A stretch of 64,000 nt of DNA from Oceanobacillus arenosus (GCF_003369575.1 NZ_PIOC01000019.1:6082-70081); one strand, 5' to 3'; positions 17,317 to 25,464 are shown, numbered from the stretch's first letter. The notes: generated by a model from the sequence alone, not told the origin. Program-made: numbers and translations.

Positions 17317-17347
17317 AGGCGGTCATCAAAAACGATCGCCTTTTTTT
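17317..17347 (+). terminator. Rho-independent terminator
   Basis: AGGCGGTC pairs with GATCGCCT (one wobble) around ATCAAAAAC, followed by seven T residues. Confidence 0.75.
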
Positions 17348-17364
17348 ATTTGAATATTATGGTA

Positions 17365-17410
17365 AATAAAAAAGCATTTCATTTTAGAAGAATCTTCCAA
17401 AATGAAACGC
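17365..17410 (-). terminator. Rho-independent terminator for the aldo/keto reductase gene
   Basis: GCATTTCATTTT (17374-17385) pairs with AAAATGAAACGC (17399-17410). The A-rich tract 17365-17373 gives a U-tract on the minus strand, downstream of the reductase stop. Confidence 0.8.
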
Positions 17411-17421
17411 TCTGTCTTTAA

Positions 17422-18228
17422 TTAAAGGGCAGCAATACGTTCACGATCGTTTGCTGTTAGTTCAAAGTCAAAGATATCTAAACTTTGTGCTTGACGATCT
17501 TTATTATGAGACTTAGGAATGACGATAACATCACGTTCAATTTGGTAACGTAATACAACTTGTGCGTATGTCTTTTCGTACGGCTTACCGATTTCTTCTA
17601 AAACTCGCTTAGCATTTTCATCGATACCGGCTAATGGAGACCATGCTACAGTTGCGATATCATTGCCTTTATTATAAGCAATTAATTCTTCATTCCATTT
17701 TCCAACGTGAGATTCAATCTGGTTAACAGCTGGTTTAATTTTGCCATTTTCAAGAATTAAATCAAGATGTTCTTTTTGAAAGTTCGAAACACCAATTGTT
17801 TTAAACACACCGCGGTTATAGTAGTCTTCTAAAATAGTCCAAGCCTCCAAAATTTCCCCATTATTATCCCATGGGGAATGGATTAGGAATAAATCAATAT
17901 AGTCAGTTTGTAATTTCTCTAAACTTTTTTCAATTTCAGCATGCGCCCAATCTGCACCACCGAAACCTGCAAATGTATTTAGTTTAGTAGTGATAAAGAA
18001 ATCTTCACGTGGTAGTGAGGATTTTTTTAACCCTTTTCCGAGAACTTCTTCATTGTTATAACCTTGAGCAGAGTCAAAATGACGGTAGCCATTTTCAATT
18101 GCCCAGTCGATCTCCCCCGTGTCTCCTCTTAAGGCACCTGAGTATTGGTTTCCCTCTTTACCGTAAGTATTTGTACCACTACCAACGATTGGAATTTCAA
18201 CATCATTATTTAATTTAATATTTTTCAT
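17422..18228 (-). CDS. Aldo/keto reductase
   Basis: NADPH-dependent aldo/keto reductase of 268 residues. Visible features: substrate/cofactor strand IPIVGSGTNTYG, GYRHFDSAQGYNNEEVLGKG with the catalytic Asp and Tyr (AKR tetrad), LQTDYIDLFLIHSPWD with the active-site His, IGVSNFQKEHL, and VIPKSHNKDR for phosphate binding of NADPH. The family reduces aldehydes and ketones; the physiological substrate is unknown. A good ribosome site (AGGAGGAATTAGG on the minus strand) precedes the ATG. It is monocistronic, ending at its own terminator. Confidence 0.93.
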   Translation of the reverse strand: MKNIKLNNDVEIPIVGSGTNTYGKEGNQYSGALRGDTGEIDWAIENGYRHFDSAQGYNNEEVLGKGLKKSSLPREDFFITTKLNTFAGFGGADWAHAEIEKSLEKLQTDYIDLFLIHSPWDNNGEILEAWTILEDYYNRGVFKTIGVSNFQKEHLDLILENGKIKPAVNQIESHVGKWNEELIAYNKGNDIATVAWSPLAGIDENAKRVLEEIGKPYEKTYAQVVLRYQIERDVIVIPKSHNKDRQAQSLDIFDFELTANDRERIAAL

Positions 18229-18538
18229 CCTAATTCCTCCTATGCTGTATTTCTTACCTTACCTTTATTAGAAAAAGGAATCAATCAATACGATTTGTTG
18301 TGTAATCCTTTAAAAAATATAATTTGAACTTGGGGACAGGCACCAAACGATGTAGGATAGTTTGATCAGACTAGTGAAGTGTTGGAATCTACTCCAACAA
18401 GTGTTATTGCACAATCTGTATTGTTAAACTTCCTTTTCCTCCATACAAAAAGACTCCCACCACATGAAAAAGGAGAATGAATTCATTATGAAATCATCCC
18501 CTCAAATTGTTTGAAAATGCTTATACTGATATTACTTA
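18229..18538. other. Intergenic region with a half palindromic repeat
   Basis: No gene is supported. GGGGACAGGCACCAAA near 18333-18348 matches the left arm of the dispersed repeat (GGGGACAGG) without the rest of the unit. The remaining sequence shows no convincing signal apart from a promoter presumably serving the reductase. Confidence 0.4.
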
Positions 18539-18931
18539 TCAATGACTTGCTAAACGTTTTTCAAAATCCGCCTTAAACAACAGAATAGCATCCATATTTA
18601 CAGCAAAATCGTGGTCACTGATATTAAAATTAGTTATAAACTCGTCAGATCTCTCACGAACCATAATTATCGGAGGGGTATTGTTTCCAATAGTTTCCTT
18701 AGTTACAGCACTTCCATAGAAATACCAGTTAGTTTCAGTAGGAGCATTCGCTGTGTTCTTAGATAAGTCATTTTTTATTATTTCGCATAAATTATTCATA
18801 AAATCTTCAGTAAGGTTAATGGTTTTTCCGTACTCACCATCAACTGATATATCCGCATCTCCATACCAAATATTCCTGCTTGCTCGTTTTCCGTCATTTG
18901 AAGTGTATGTTTCATCAAACAAAATCTTCAT
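18539..18931 (-). CDS. Hypothetical cytosolic protein
   Basis: The 130-residue product MKILFDETYTSNDGKRASRN... has mixed alpha/beta character, no membrane segment and no recognised domain. ATG at 18931 is preferred because GGAGG lies about 9 bases upstream; a closer ATG at 18937 has poor spacing. It shares no obvious operon with neighbours; a palindromic repeat lies about 60 bp upstream of it. Confidence 0.55.
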   Translation of the reverse strand: MKILFDETYTSNDGKRASRNIWYGDADISVDGEYGKTINLTEDFMNNLCEIIKNDLSKNTANAPTETNWYFYGSAVTKETIGNNTPPIIMVRERSDEFITNFNISDHDFAVNMDAILLFKADFEKRLASH

Positions 18932-18989
18932 TCTCATCACCCTCCGTTAAAATAAAATTACTTCACATAATTATACACCAATTAGTGGT

Positions 18990-19064
18990 CCGGGGGGACA
19001 GGCTTGATGTGACCCAATTAGTTTTTAGGATGACTGTGGGACAACCTGTCCCTGTGGACTTCCG
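18990..19064. repeat. Full copy of the dispersed palindromic repeat
   Basis: The left arm GTCCGGGGGGACAGGCTTG is followed by the core GACCCAATTAGTTTTTAGG, then ATGACTGTGGGACAACCTG and the right end TCCCTGTGGAC. The arms are complementary (GTCC...GGGGACAGG / CCTGTCCC...GGAC). It lies between the hypothetical gene and the yolD gene. Confidence 0.85.
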
Positions 19065-19068
19065 GGGT

Positions 19069-19398
19069 TTATTCAATCTGAATATCTAAAATATCATGAA
19101 AGTCTATCTTTGTCCGCTCAAAATCATTCATTTTTAAAAATTTATCATTGTAATTGACGCTATAAATTTTATCTTTAATGATGAGGTAATCGTGATCACC
19201 ATAGTACTTAATTTCAACCTCAAGATTTTTGCTAATCACTTCATGAAGTTTAATACCAATTTCCTCTAGTTGTTGTTCGTCTAAAATCGGCTTTATCTTG
19301 TTATCCATGCTATCCCAGTAATCATTTATCATTTGAATATGCTCCGGCATCATCATTGCAGTCCACTTAATAGTTCCACGATCATTAACTTTGCTCAT
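19069..19398 (-). CDS. yolD: YolD-like family protein
   Basis: The product has 109 residues and the YolD-family N-terminal signature DRGTIKWTAMMMPEHIQMIN. YolD-like genes accompany Y-family translesion polymerases (UvrX/YqjW) in Bacillus and its phages and are LexA-controlled. Here only a small partner gene lies upstream (19401-19616) and no polymerase gene is present. The LexA-type box at 19636-19649 in front of the operon supports SOS control. The molecular role of YolD is not established. Confidence 0.8.
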   Translation of the reverse strand: MSKVNDRGTIKWTAMMMPEHIQMINDYWDSMDNKIKPILDEQQLEEIGIKLHEVISKNLEVEIKYYGDHDYLIIKDKIYSVNYNDKFLKMNDFERTKIDFHDILDIQIE

Positions 19399-19400
19399 AA

Positions 19401-19616
19401 TTATGCAGTCACTCTCTTTCTAATAGGTCCAGCTGAAAGTATGTTTTCATGGCTAAACGTTCGCACTTTCTTACGCAAAAAACAAAAAGCGATAATCGAT
19501 TCATCGTTAATATCAATTACCTTGATAATCCTTTGAGTAACATTATTATTACTGTCAATGTAGAATATCATTATCTTTTCCTTGTTATCCATCGAACGCA
19601 TAATCAATCCTTTCAT
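19401..19616 (-). CDS. Small WYL-like protein paired with YolD
   Basis: The 71-residue product MKGLIMRSMDNKEKIMIFYI... has an SH3-like beta pattern with CFLRKKVRTFSHENILSAGP, resembling the short WYL-like proteins found next to yolD and uvrX genes. These may bind nucleic acid or ligands through the WYL fold. ATG at 19616 is chosen because GGGAGGG lies about 7 bases upstream. It is separated from yolD by 2 bases, so the two are one operon under the upstream LexA-type box. Confidence 0.6.
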   Translation of the reverse strand: MKGLIMRSMDNKEKIMIFYIDSNNNVTQRIIKVIDINDESIIAFCFLRKKVRTFSHENILSAGPIRKRVTA

Positions 19617-19635
19617 ACTGATCCCTCCCATTTTC

Positions 19636-19649
19636 AGAACAAACGTTCC
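19636..19649 (-). promoter_or_regulatory. LexA (DinR) SOS box
   Basis: GAACAAACGTTC matches the Bacillus SOS consensus CGAACN4GTTCG in its palindromic half-sites, with A rather than C at the outer position. It lies 20-33 bases upstream of the small WYL-like gene and its yolD partner. A further overlapping CGAACGTT follows. Confidence 0.7.
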
Positions 19650-19743
19650 GAACGTTAGTTTCTATTTTAACACAAATTAAATATTTTATACAAAGGTATT
19701 TTTTGTTATAAGTAAAAATGATTGATCAGGAGGTGAGAGTTTC

Positions 19744-19854
19744 TTGTTGGATATTCATCATTTTTTCTTATTACAATCTAACATCCAACTAAGCCACATA
19801 TTGAGAAGAAGCGGTAACTTTAAACTAAAGGGGTCCATTTTGAGGTCATATTAA
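19744..19854 (+). CDS. Possible small peptide gene
   Basis: A strong ribosome site AGGAGGTGA (19728-19736) precedes TTG at 19744, opening a 36-residue frame ending in TAA at 19854. A hairpin (AACTGGCGTATG / CATACGTTAGTT, 19869-19898) followed by T-rich sequence comes next. The peptide sequence is not recognised. Could equally be the relic 5' end of a larger gene. Confidence 0.35.
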   Translation: MLDIHHFFLLQSNIQLSHILRRSGNFKLKGSILRSY

Positions 19855-20277
19855 TTAAATGACAGACCAACTGGCGTATGAATTGGCATACGTTAGTTTT
19901 GTTGCTATTTCAACGATTGATGGTTAAATTAGGTTTTTTGGGCATTCGAATATCTCATTTATTTTTTATAGGACAATAGATATTGTACATAGAAAAACTG
20001 GTGTCAATTTAGAGCAAGTAACGTTATATACTTAACACAAAAAGGACCTCTATTAAGAGATCAAAGTATCATGCCCCGGTAGCTCAAGAACTTAAAGTAA
20101 TAATAACGTAATTTTCTATAAGTGTAGAAAAACAAAAAGATCGTACTGGACGATCTTCTTGTTTAACTATCGTACCAGTTTGTTGATTAAGATTTTTCAA
20201 TCTTTTCACGCAACAAAAAATAGTATGCATCTTTATCATATCTTTAGTGAGCAAGTACTGAAATAACCATTACCAGT
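19855..20277. other. Intergenic region with hairpins, no gene
   Basis: Besides the hairpin at 19869-19898, AAGATCGT (20137-20144) pairs with ACGATCTT around ACTGG and is flanked by A and T tracts, so it is a likely bidirectional terminator for the ABC permease operon on the minus strand. No coding frame is convincing here. Confidence 0.5.
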
Positions 20278-21000
20278 TTAATCCTTTCTTGACTTTGATT
20301 TTAACGAAGCATTTCGCATAATAGGATATGATAATAATAATGCTCCAACGCTACATAAGCCTAATAACGTAATCAATGTCATTCCCAAAGCATCTAAATC
20401 TAATCCTAAAAACCATTCCATACTATCGCTTAAATAACCACCATAATATAAAACCATGAAAATAGCTGACAACAACATGAGAATCATGATACTTTTTCGA
20501 AATCCCAAACGAAAGTTAATACTATATAGTAGAAATGGCACTCCGAATAAAAAGAGTCCAAACATAAGGTCAATCCATAAATAAGCGAAGAAATGATAAC
20601 CATCTACTAAGAATACTCCAGGATGAAAAATATTGGCTTTAATTTCCCATTGTAGATATACAGTTTTTAAAATATATTGCAATACATTTAGAATTGTAAT
20701 GCATATAACAACTGCTGAAATACCTACACCATAATAGACTTTGAGCAGTTGTACCCTTGTACTTCCCATGCCAATCGCTACTGGATACAGTGTTTTATAT
20801 CCATTTATTGCAAATAATGCAATAAAGAAATACGTCGGACCTGATATCGAGGCAAAGACATCCTCTCCAAGTCCAAATATATATCCGATAATTACCCATA
20901 ATAACGTCACTGGAATAGTAATGTAGAGCAACATTAATTTCCCTAAATAAAATAAGGCATCCTCTGATACTAAACGAAATGTTCCATATAAAGAATTCAT
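20278..21000 (-). CDS. ABC-2 type membrane permease subunit
   Basis: The 240-residue product has six hydrophobic segments: for example FALIFA-type stretches near 35-75, VVICITILNVLQYI near 95-110, IDLMFGLFLFGVPFLLY near 140, and MTLITLLGLCSVGALLLSYP near the C terminus. This matches the membrane subunit of YtrCD-like or ABC-2 transporters. Last gene of a GntR-ATPase-permease operon; it starts 2 bases after the ATPase stop. Transport substrate unknown; systems of this type often respond to cell-envelope stress. Confidence 0.72.
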   Translation of the reverse strand: MNSLYGTFRLVSEDALFYLGKLMLLYITIPVTLLWVIIGYIFGLGEDVFASISGPTYFFIALFAINGYKTLYPVAIGMGSTRVQLLKVYYGVGISAVVICITILNVLQYILKTVYLQWEIKANIFHPGVFLVDGYHFFAYLWIDLMFGLFLFGVPFLLYSINFRLGFRKSIMILMLLSAIFMVLYYGGYLSDSMEWFLGLDLDALGMTLITLLGLCSVGALLLSYPIMRNASLKSKSRKD

Positions 21001-21002
21001 CC

Positions 21003-21866
21003 TTACTCTACCTCCTCGGTCTTATTTAACAAATAATCCTGTAGTTTCACTTTTTCAATTGAAAGTCCATGAGAAGATGCAGTTTCTTTCCATTTTTCAT
21101 TAAAAGGTACGTCAACCATTACTTTTAATCTAGATCCTAATTTACTTACTTCTAAAACATTTTGACCATCAGTCACTTCTTCAATCTTATCTTTGCCTCC
21201 TGCTAACCAGATTCCATACTCTCTCATTTCATCAATTGATCCATGTATGAATGCTCCTTTATCATGAATAACAACAATTGAATCACAAATCGGTTGGATT
21301 TCTTCAATATGATGCGTAGATATTAAAAACAATCTTGGATGTTCCTCCTGACTTTCTCGCAAAATTTGATACATTTTCTTACGCATACTAGCGTCTAATC
21401 CATTACTAGGTTCATCTAAAATTGTGATTTCTGCATTGCTAGAAATTCCAATGATGAACTGTAAAGCAGATTTCATCCCCTTTGATAACTTTGATATTTT
21501 CATCTTGTCATGGAGCTTAAAGATCTTTAAAAGTCGTTTAGCCATATCCATATCCCAATTGGAATAATAATACTGTCCAAACCTTAATGCATCCTTTACA
21601 TTCCAGATGTTATTAAATGGATGCTCCTCTTGCATATAACATACATATTGAACAACTTCTGCACGATTATAGGGAGCCGTTCCCATGATCTCGACAATTC
21701 CTCTGTTTGGCTTTTCATGCCCAGCAAGAAGTTTCATTAGTGTCGTTTTCCCAGCCCCATTTCGTCCCCAAATAGCAGTAATCCCATGTTCCTCTTCATT
21801 GAAAGAAATATCCTCAAGTATTGGTTCCTCTCCATAGCTATAGGTAACATTCTCAACTCGAATCAT
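21003..21866 (-). CDS. ABC transporter ATP-binding protein
   Basis: ATPase of 287 residues with Walker A WGRNGAGKTT (about 34-43), Q-loop at YMQEEHP, signature LSKGMKS (C-loop, with K rather than G at the third position), Walker B ITILDEPSNGLD and switch-His STHH. The C-terminal extension is typical of YtrB-like ATPases. It overlaps the GntR gene by 4 bases at its start and abuts the permease. Acts as the motor of a two-component exporter or envelope-stress transporter; substrate unknown. Confidence 0.9.
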   Translation of the reverse strand: MIRVENVTYSYGEEPILEDISFNEEEHGITAIWGRNGAGKTTLMKLLAGHEKPNRGIVEIMGTAPYNRAEVVQYVCYMQEEHPFNNIWNVKDALRFGQYYYSNWDMDMAKRLLKIFKLHDKMKISKLSKGMKSALQFIIGISSNAEITILDEPSNGLDASMRKKMYQILRESQEEHPRLFLISTHHIEEIQPICDSIVVIHDKGAFIHGSIDEMREYGIWLAGGKDKIEEVTDGQNVLEVSKLGSRLKVMVDVPFNEKWKETASSHGLSIEKVKLQDYLLNKTEEVE

Positions 21867-22234
21867 CTCCCTTCCTCCTCTTTTATTAATGTCATCACAG
21901 TCTCAACACTCATTCCCAATCGCTTTGCTTCTTCTAGCAGCGGCAATATATATTCATTTCGATACTGTTTTTTCCTTTCGTCTAACAATTTTGTTTTAGC
22001 TCCTTCCATAACAAACATCCCAATTCCACGCTTTTTATAAATGATTTCTTCATCAACCAAAGTCTGCAGTCCTTTTCTCACAGTTGCCCTATTGATGTTA
22101 TAAAAATTTGATAGTTCATTTTCAGATGGAACTTTTTCGCCTTCTTTAATCTGTCCTTCAACAATGTCATTTCTTACGATTTGTGCAATTTGCTGAAAGA
22201 TGGGCAGTGACTCATCTAATACTGGCTTCAACAA
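21863..22234 (-). CDS. GntR-family (YtrA-type) transcriptional regulator
   Basis: A short 123-residue GntR regulator. The winged helix is PIFQQIAQIVRNDIVEGQIK, then KVPSENELSNFYNINRATVR and KGLQTLVDEEIIYKKRGIGM; only a short helical tail follows, as in the YtrA subfamily. I prefer a TTG start at 22234 (or 22231), because AAAGGAG lies just upstream and family members begin here; an ATG at 22300 is much further and lies in the operator region. It overlaps the ATPase start and represses its own operon via the inverted repeat at 22273-22308 by inference. Confidence 0.82.
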   Translation of the reverse strand: MLKPVLDESLPIFQQIAQIVRNDIVEGQIKEGEKVPSENELSNFYNINRATVRKGLQTLVDEEIIYKKRGIGMFVMEGAKTKLLDERKKQYRNEYILPLLEEAKRLGMSVETVMTLIKEEEGR

Positions 22235-22272
22235 GAACACTCCTTTCTTTTCCTCAGTTTTGCTCATGTTGA

Positions 22273-22308
22273 TTGTATGGTTGTATACTTGTGTAACCAA
22301 CTATACAA
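22273..22308 (-). promoter_or_regulatory. Probable GntR operator
   Basis: TTGTATGGTTG (22273-22283) and CAACTATACAA (22298-22308) form an 11-bp inverted repeat with one mismatch, spaced by 14 bases, just upstream of the GntR gene. It is a likely autoregulatory site. Confidence 0.55.
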
Positions 22309-22548
22309 TAACTATATAATTTTGTAAATGGGTTTTTGTTCAATACATGGTGGTTTCTTTAAGAATTTCTGCTGAAAAATTGGATCTGTCGATTACACAA
22401 AAAAACACTGATCCATCCAATAACTTGAACGAAGTCAGTGCTTTTCTTATTCTGGTGCCTTACTTGAACAGATAAAGAGTATTCCATTTATTTGCAATGG
22501 TTTAATAAAGTTAATTGGCCTTTTGTTTACCCATGTCATTATAATATT

Positions 22549-22586
22549 AAAAGCCGTCTAAATTAAAAAAATTAGACGACTTTTAA
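22549..22586 (+). terminator. Rho-independent terminator
   Basis: AAAAGCCGTCTAA pairs with TTAGACGACTTTT around ATTAAAAAAA. Both strands have flanking A/T tracts, so it may work in both directions. Confidence 0.7.
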
Positions 22587-22742
22587 TTGCCATTTTAACG
22601 GTCAATTTTAATGTCATTAGGGGTGTGCTTTTTTTGAAAATGCACCTCAAAGCGGAACCCTTTAACTTTAAACAATACCTGCTTTTATTCGTTTAATTAC
22701 ACTAGATTCGGGAATTAAATGAATAGAAGGAGAGGATATCCA

Positions 22743-22934
22743 TTGAGTCATAAATTTGATGAATTAAAAAATAAGCTTAAGAATGTAGACAAAGAGCAGG
22801 CAGGACATTTGGTGGAAGAAGTAAGAGAAGCACGCGAAGATGGTAAAATAGATGAAAATGAAAAGAATAATTTAATAAATTCTACCAGAGATATGGTAAA
22901 AGACATGGATTTCAAAGGGATATTTAACAAATAA
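22743..22934 (+). CDS. Small hypothetical protein
   Basis: The 63-residue product is highly charged and helical (KFDELKNKLKNVDKEQAGHL, then VEEVREAREDGKIDENEKNN). I recognise no family with confidence. TTG at 22743 is preferred because AAGGAGAGG lies upstream at good spacing; ATG at 22719 in the same frame lacks a ribosome site and would add 8 residues. Confidence 0.5.
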   Translation: MSHKFDELKNKLKNVDKEQAGHLVEEVREAREDGKIDENEKNNLINSTRDMVKDMDFKGIFNK

Positions 22935-22974
22935 GTAAAATAAGGTGTACTAAGTAGAAAGTAATATAATAATA

Positions 22975-23100
22975 AAGACTGAACGGTGCGGTTGCACAGT
23001 CTAACCAGTTGTAATAGCCCTTCAATAGGCGACTAACAAATATTAGAGAATAACTACCCTAAAATGCTCGTCAGGGCTCATAGGGTGGTTATTTTTTTGT
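22975..23100 (+). ncRNA. Candidate structured RNA ending in a terminator
   Basis: Two hairpins stand close together with no coding sequence. The first is GACT..GTGC-GGTT-GCAC-AGTC (near 22979-23002). The second pairs AATAACTACCCT (23049-23060) with AGGGTGGTTATT (23082-23093) around a 21-base loop and is followed by a T tract, so it is a terminator. A transcript covering both would be about 120 nt. Whether it is an independent small RNA or the 3' end of the preceding gene's mRNA is open. Confidence 0.35.
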
Positions 23101-23235
23101 GAATTTTATTCAGATTACATGTATCCTTAGTAAGTAATTGCTTACTTATTACAATCATATAGCAATAGGTTTAAAATTTTATGACAATTAGCCGATATAA
23201 CTAAAGGAGGAAATTAATGGATAAGGGGGCGGACT

Positions 23236-24081
23236 ATGTTTTTGCAGCTATTTAAAAAGAAAAAATATAATAAACAAGCTAAAGAACTAAGAGATGAAAC
23301 AATTCCTAAAACTAAGGTTTCAAATAAAGATATTAACGATCAGATTGCAGTTCGCAAGGGGGAAATTGGTGAATACAAAATTGATATTCAATTAGATCAA
23401 TTTCCAAAAGAATATAAGCATCTGTCGGATATCATGGTGAGAAACCAGAAATCAAGTTCAGGATTTTCACAAATTGACCATATCCTTATATCTCCGTTTG
23501 GAATATTTGTTATTGAGACAAAGAACTATAAAGGAACTATTTATGGAGGAAAGAATCGTAAAGAATGGTCAGTAAACGGAAAGTTTAAAATGATGAATCC
23601 TTTTACTCAAAATTATGGTCATATAAAAGTGTTGAAGAGTATGATAGATAGCAAATATCATGATAATTTCATTTCTATTGTATCTTTTACGAAACGTTGT
23701 ACATTTAAAGTTGATTTAGAAATGAGAAAAATCACATCCAATGAATTAATCGTCTACGATGTTGAACTATCAGAATTTATTAATAGGAAAATTAACGTTC
23801 TTAAATTACAAAATAAGAATTCAGTAATTAGTGATGAAGAGATTGAAAGTATTTATAATATGTTGTCTGATGCTAACATTACTGAGACCGAACTTATAGA
23901 GAAGCACAAAAGTATCATTGTAAAAAAGAAAGAAGAAAACGATGCAAAGAAGAACAATCAGGGAACACATAAATGTGTTATGTGTAATAAACCGGTATCG
24001 GAAAAGGTTGCTGCTTTTTGTCTCTCAAACAAAAAATTTGCAGGAAATATTTATTGTTATCAGCACCAGAAAAAAATATAA
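23236..24081 (+). CDS. NERD (nuclease-related) domain protein with C-terminal zinc-finger-like motif
   Basis: The 281-residue protein carries a NERD domain (about 45-160): a GEIGEYKIDIQLD segment, SQIDHILISPFGIFVIETKN containing the D...ExK core typical of restriction-like folds, YKGTIYGG, and MNPFTQNYGHI. The C terminus has CVMCNKPVSEKVAAFC and YCYQHQ, a Cys/His cluster likely binding zinc. NERD proteins are thought to act on nucleic acids but their exact substrates are unknown. GGGGGCGG just upstream serves as ribosome site. Degraded defence-like fragments follow (24470-24776). Confidence 0.75.
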   Translation: MFLQLFKKKKYNKQAKELRDETIPKTKVSNKDINDQIAVRKGEIGEYKIDIQLDQFPKEYKHLSDIMVRNQKSSSGFSQIDHILISPFGIFVIETKNYKGTIYGGKNRKEWSVNGKFKMMNPFTQNYGHIKVLKSMIDSKYHDNFISIVSFTKRCTFKVDLEMRKITSNELIVYDVELSEFINRKINVLKLQNKNSVISDEEIESIYNMLSDANITETELIEKHKSIIVKKKEENDAKKNNQGTHKCVMCNKPVSEKVAAFCLSNKKFAGNIYCYQHQKKI

Positions 24082-24104
24082 AGTTAAAAAATTTTGGGGA
24101 AAAG

Positions 24105-24245
24105 ATGGGGAAATTCGAAAGCAATAATGAATACATACCCTTTGGAAGTAAACTTAACAAATTACATAAAGTTTTAAGTCATATAAAGAAGATAGTCTTA
24201 GGACTTTTTTCAAAAAAACAGCTAGAGTTTAATGTCATGAAATAA
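24105..24245 (+). CDS. Small hypothetical ORF
   Basis: The 46-residue product MGKFESNNEYIPFGSKLNKL... has a short hydrophobic helix IKKIVLGLFS. GGGGAAAAG precedes the ATG. It lies 23 bp after the NERD gene. No family recognised, and it may not be real. Confidence 0.3.
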   Translation: MGKFESNNEYIPFGSKLNKLHKVLSHIKKIVLGLFSKKQLEFNVMK

Positions 24246-24469
24246 GCTGCTGGAATTCATGGAGAACGTTGCGACATGCATTTTAAAGATGAAAATCAAA
24301 TGACAGAGCTACTTCACATTTCATTTGTGGACGATGAGCGTGAGGCTGTCCCTGATATAGACAAAGCGGAAATGGATGAAATAAATGGAGCTACTACTGG
24401 AACTAAGGGTTTGTCAGAACTCCATTTGCTAAGGAGGGATATTTGGACAAATTTTGTTCAGTAGTGTCG

Positions 24470-24776
24470 TAAAAACGGACGTGGTGAAGATATTGCTATC
24501 CGAAAGCGATCGTACGACGTTTGGTATGATGTAACAGTAAGTAGTCCAAACTATCATTTGTTTTTTCAAAGTTTGAATCGAAGAAAAACTGAGATTGAAA
24601 AGGCATGTGGGTTTTCCCTTGAGTGGTATACCAGTCGGAAAAGCAGTGCAGCAAAAAGAATCTTATATTCAGTTGAAGCAGATATATACAACCCAGAATT
24701 GTATATTTAGCATTTTGAATGGCTTATTGATCATTTTGATAGACGTAGAAGGCACTTGATAACGAGGAATAATTAG
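24470..24776 (+). pseudogene. Degraded DUF4268-type protein fragment
   Basis: The frame reads [16 protein letters not shown], then [35 protein letters not shown] and RHLITRNN before a stop. It holds one internal in-frame TAG near 24708 and no start codon. The arrangement (short-read beta segment, IEK.CGF.LEW) resembles the C-terminal DUF4268 domain found in restriction-like and defence-associated proteins. No N-terminal part of the gene remains. Confidence 0.5.
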
Positions 24777-24795
24777 GTATAGGGAATGTTTATAG

Positions 24796-24828
24796 TATGG
24801 GACGATGAAGCCTGTCCCCGTGGACCTT
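24796..24828. repeat. Partial (right half) copy of the dispersed palindromic repeat
   Basis: GGGACGATGAAGCCTGTCCC then CGTGGACC matches the right arm of the repeat family; core and left arm are missing. It lies between the DUF4268 remnant and the terminator of the lipoprotein gene. Confidence 0.7.
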
Positions 24829-24867
24829 TTAGTCTAGTCTGGATAAAAGTTAAGAGTGAAGCAACAA

Positions 24868-24900
24868 TAAAGCTCCTAGCCAGTGAAGGCTAGGAGCTCT
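24868..24900 (-). terminator. Rho-independent terminator
   Basis: AGCTCCTAGCC pairs with GGCTAGGAGCT around AGTGAA, an 11-bp GC-rich stem. A/T-rich tracts flank it on both sides; it ends the lipoprotein gene on the minus strand. Confidence 0.85.
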
Positions 24901-24912
24901 ATTATTTCATTC

Positions 24913-25464
24913 TTATTTAAAAGTTACACTAACTTCAGCATCTTCTTCGTAATCCATATTATCCCAGCTAAACACATGAAGTAGCATTTCAAAATCTTCA
25001 TCAAGTGAAGGGAGATCGCCGCCCTCATAATCTTGAATGGTCAGAACCGCATCTGCCATCTTTCCGCCTGCAACTTCAGTGCTCATACTAAGTAACGCTT
25101 CATCAACCATTTTTCCGTTAATAGATACTTGGCGAGCCTGGAATTCCACTGAGTCATCACGTTTATTTTCTACCTCAAATGTTACTTCGATTTTTTCTTC
25201 ATCCCAGGCTTCATCATAGATTCTTTCGATATTGATTAAAGTTGCTTTAAAGTTTTCATTATCTGCCATCTCTTGGTTGAATTCATAAAGTTCCTCATTA
25301 GATGCTTCCTCATTGGCAGCTTCCTCTTTTTCTTCTCCTGAAGATTGTTCAGTGCTGTTTTCTTCAGCAGGTTGATCAGATGACGTACCTGAATCACTAG
25401 CACCACAAGCAGCAAGTAGTCCAACTAATAATATAATAATTCCTAAGAATGATACTTTTTTCAT
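24913..25464 (-). CDS. Secreted lipoprotein of unknown function (DUF5067-like)
   Basis: A 183-residue lipoprotein precursor. The signal peptide ends in the lipobox LLAAC (Cys about residue 20). A low-complexity Ser/Glu linker (about 24-55) precedes a beta-rich domain with FKATLINIERIYDEAWDEEK and VTFEVENKRDDSVEF, similar to DUF5067/telomeric-repeat-like immunoglobulin folds of Gram-positive lipoproteins. ATG at 25464 has AAGGAG just upstream; an ATG ten codons earlier (25494) lies before it. Function unknown. Confidence 0.75.
   Translation of the reverse strand: MKKVSFLGIIILLVGLLAACGASDSGTSSDQPAEENSTEQSSGEEKEEAANEEASNEELYEFNQEMADNENFKATLINIERIYDEAWDEEKIEVTFEVENKRDDSVEFQARQVSINGKMVDEALLSMSTEVAGGKMADAVLTIQDYEGGDLPSLDEDFEMLLHVFSWDNMDYEEDAEVSVTFK

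Noticed and set aside
24276-24464. Open frame of 62 residues with a GATGAGCGTGAGGCTGTCCC segment resembling the repeat arm
   Set aside because: Only a poor partial match to the repeat, no ribosome site, no recognisable domain. Left as possible degenerate sequence.
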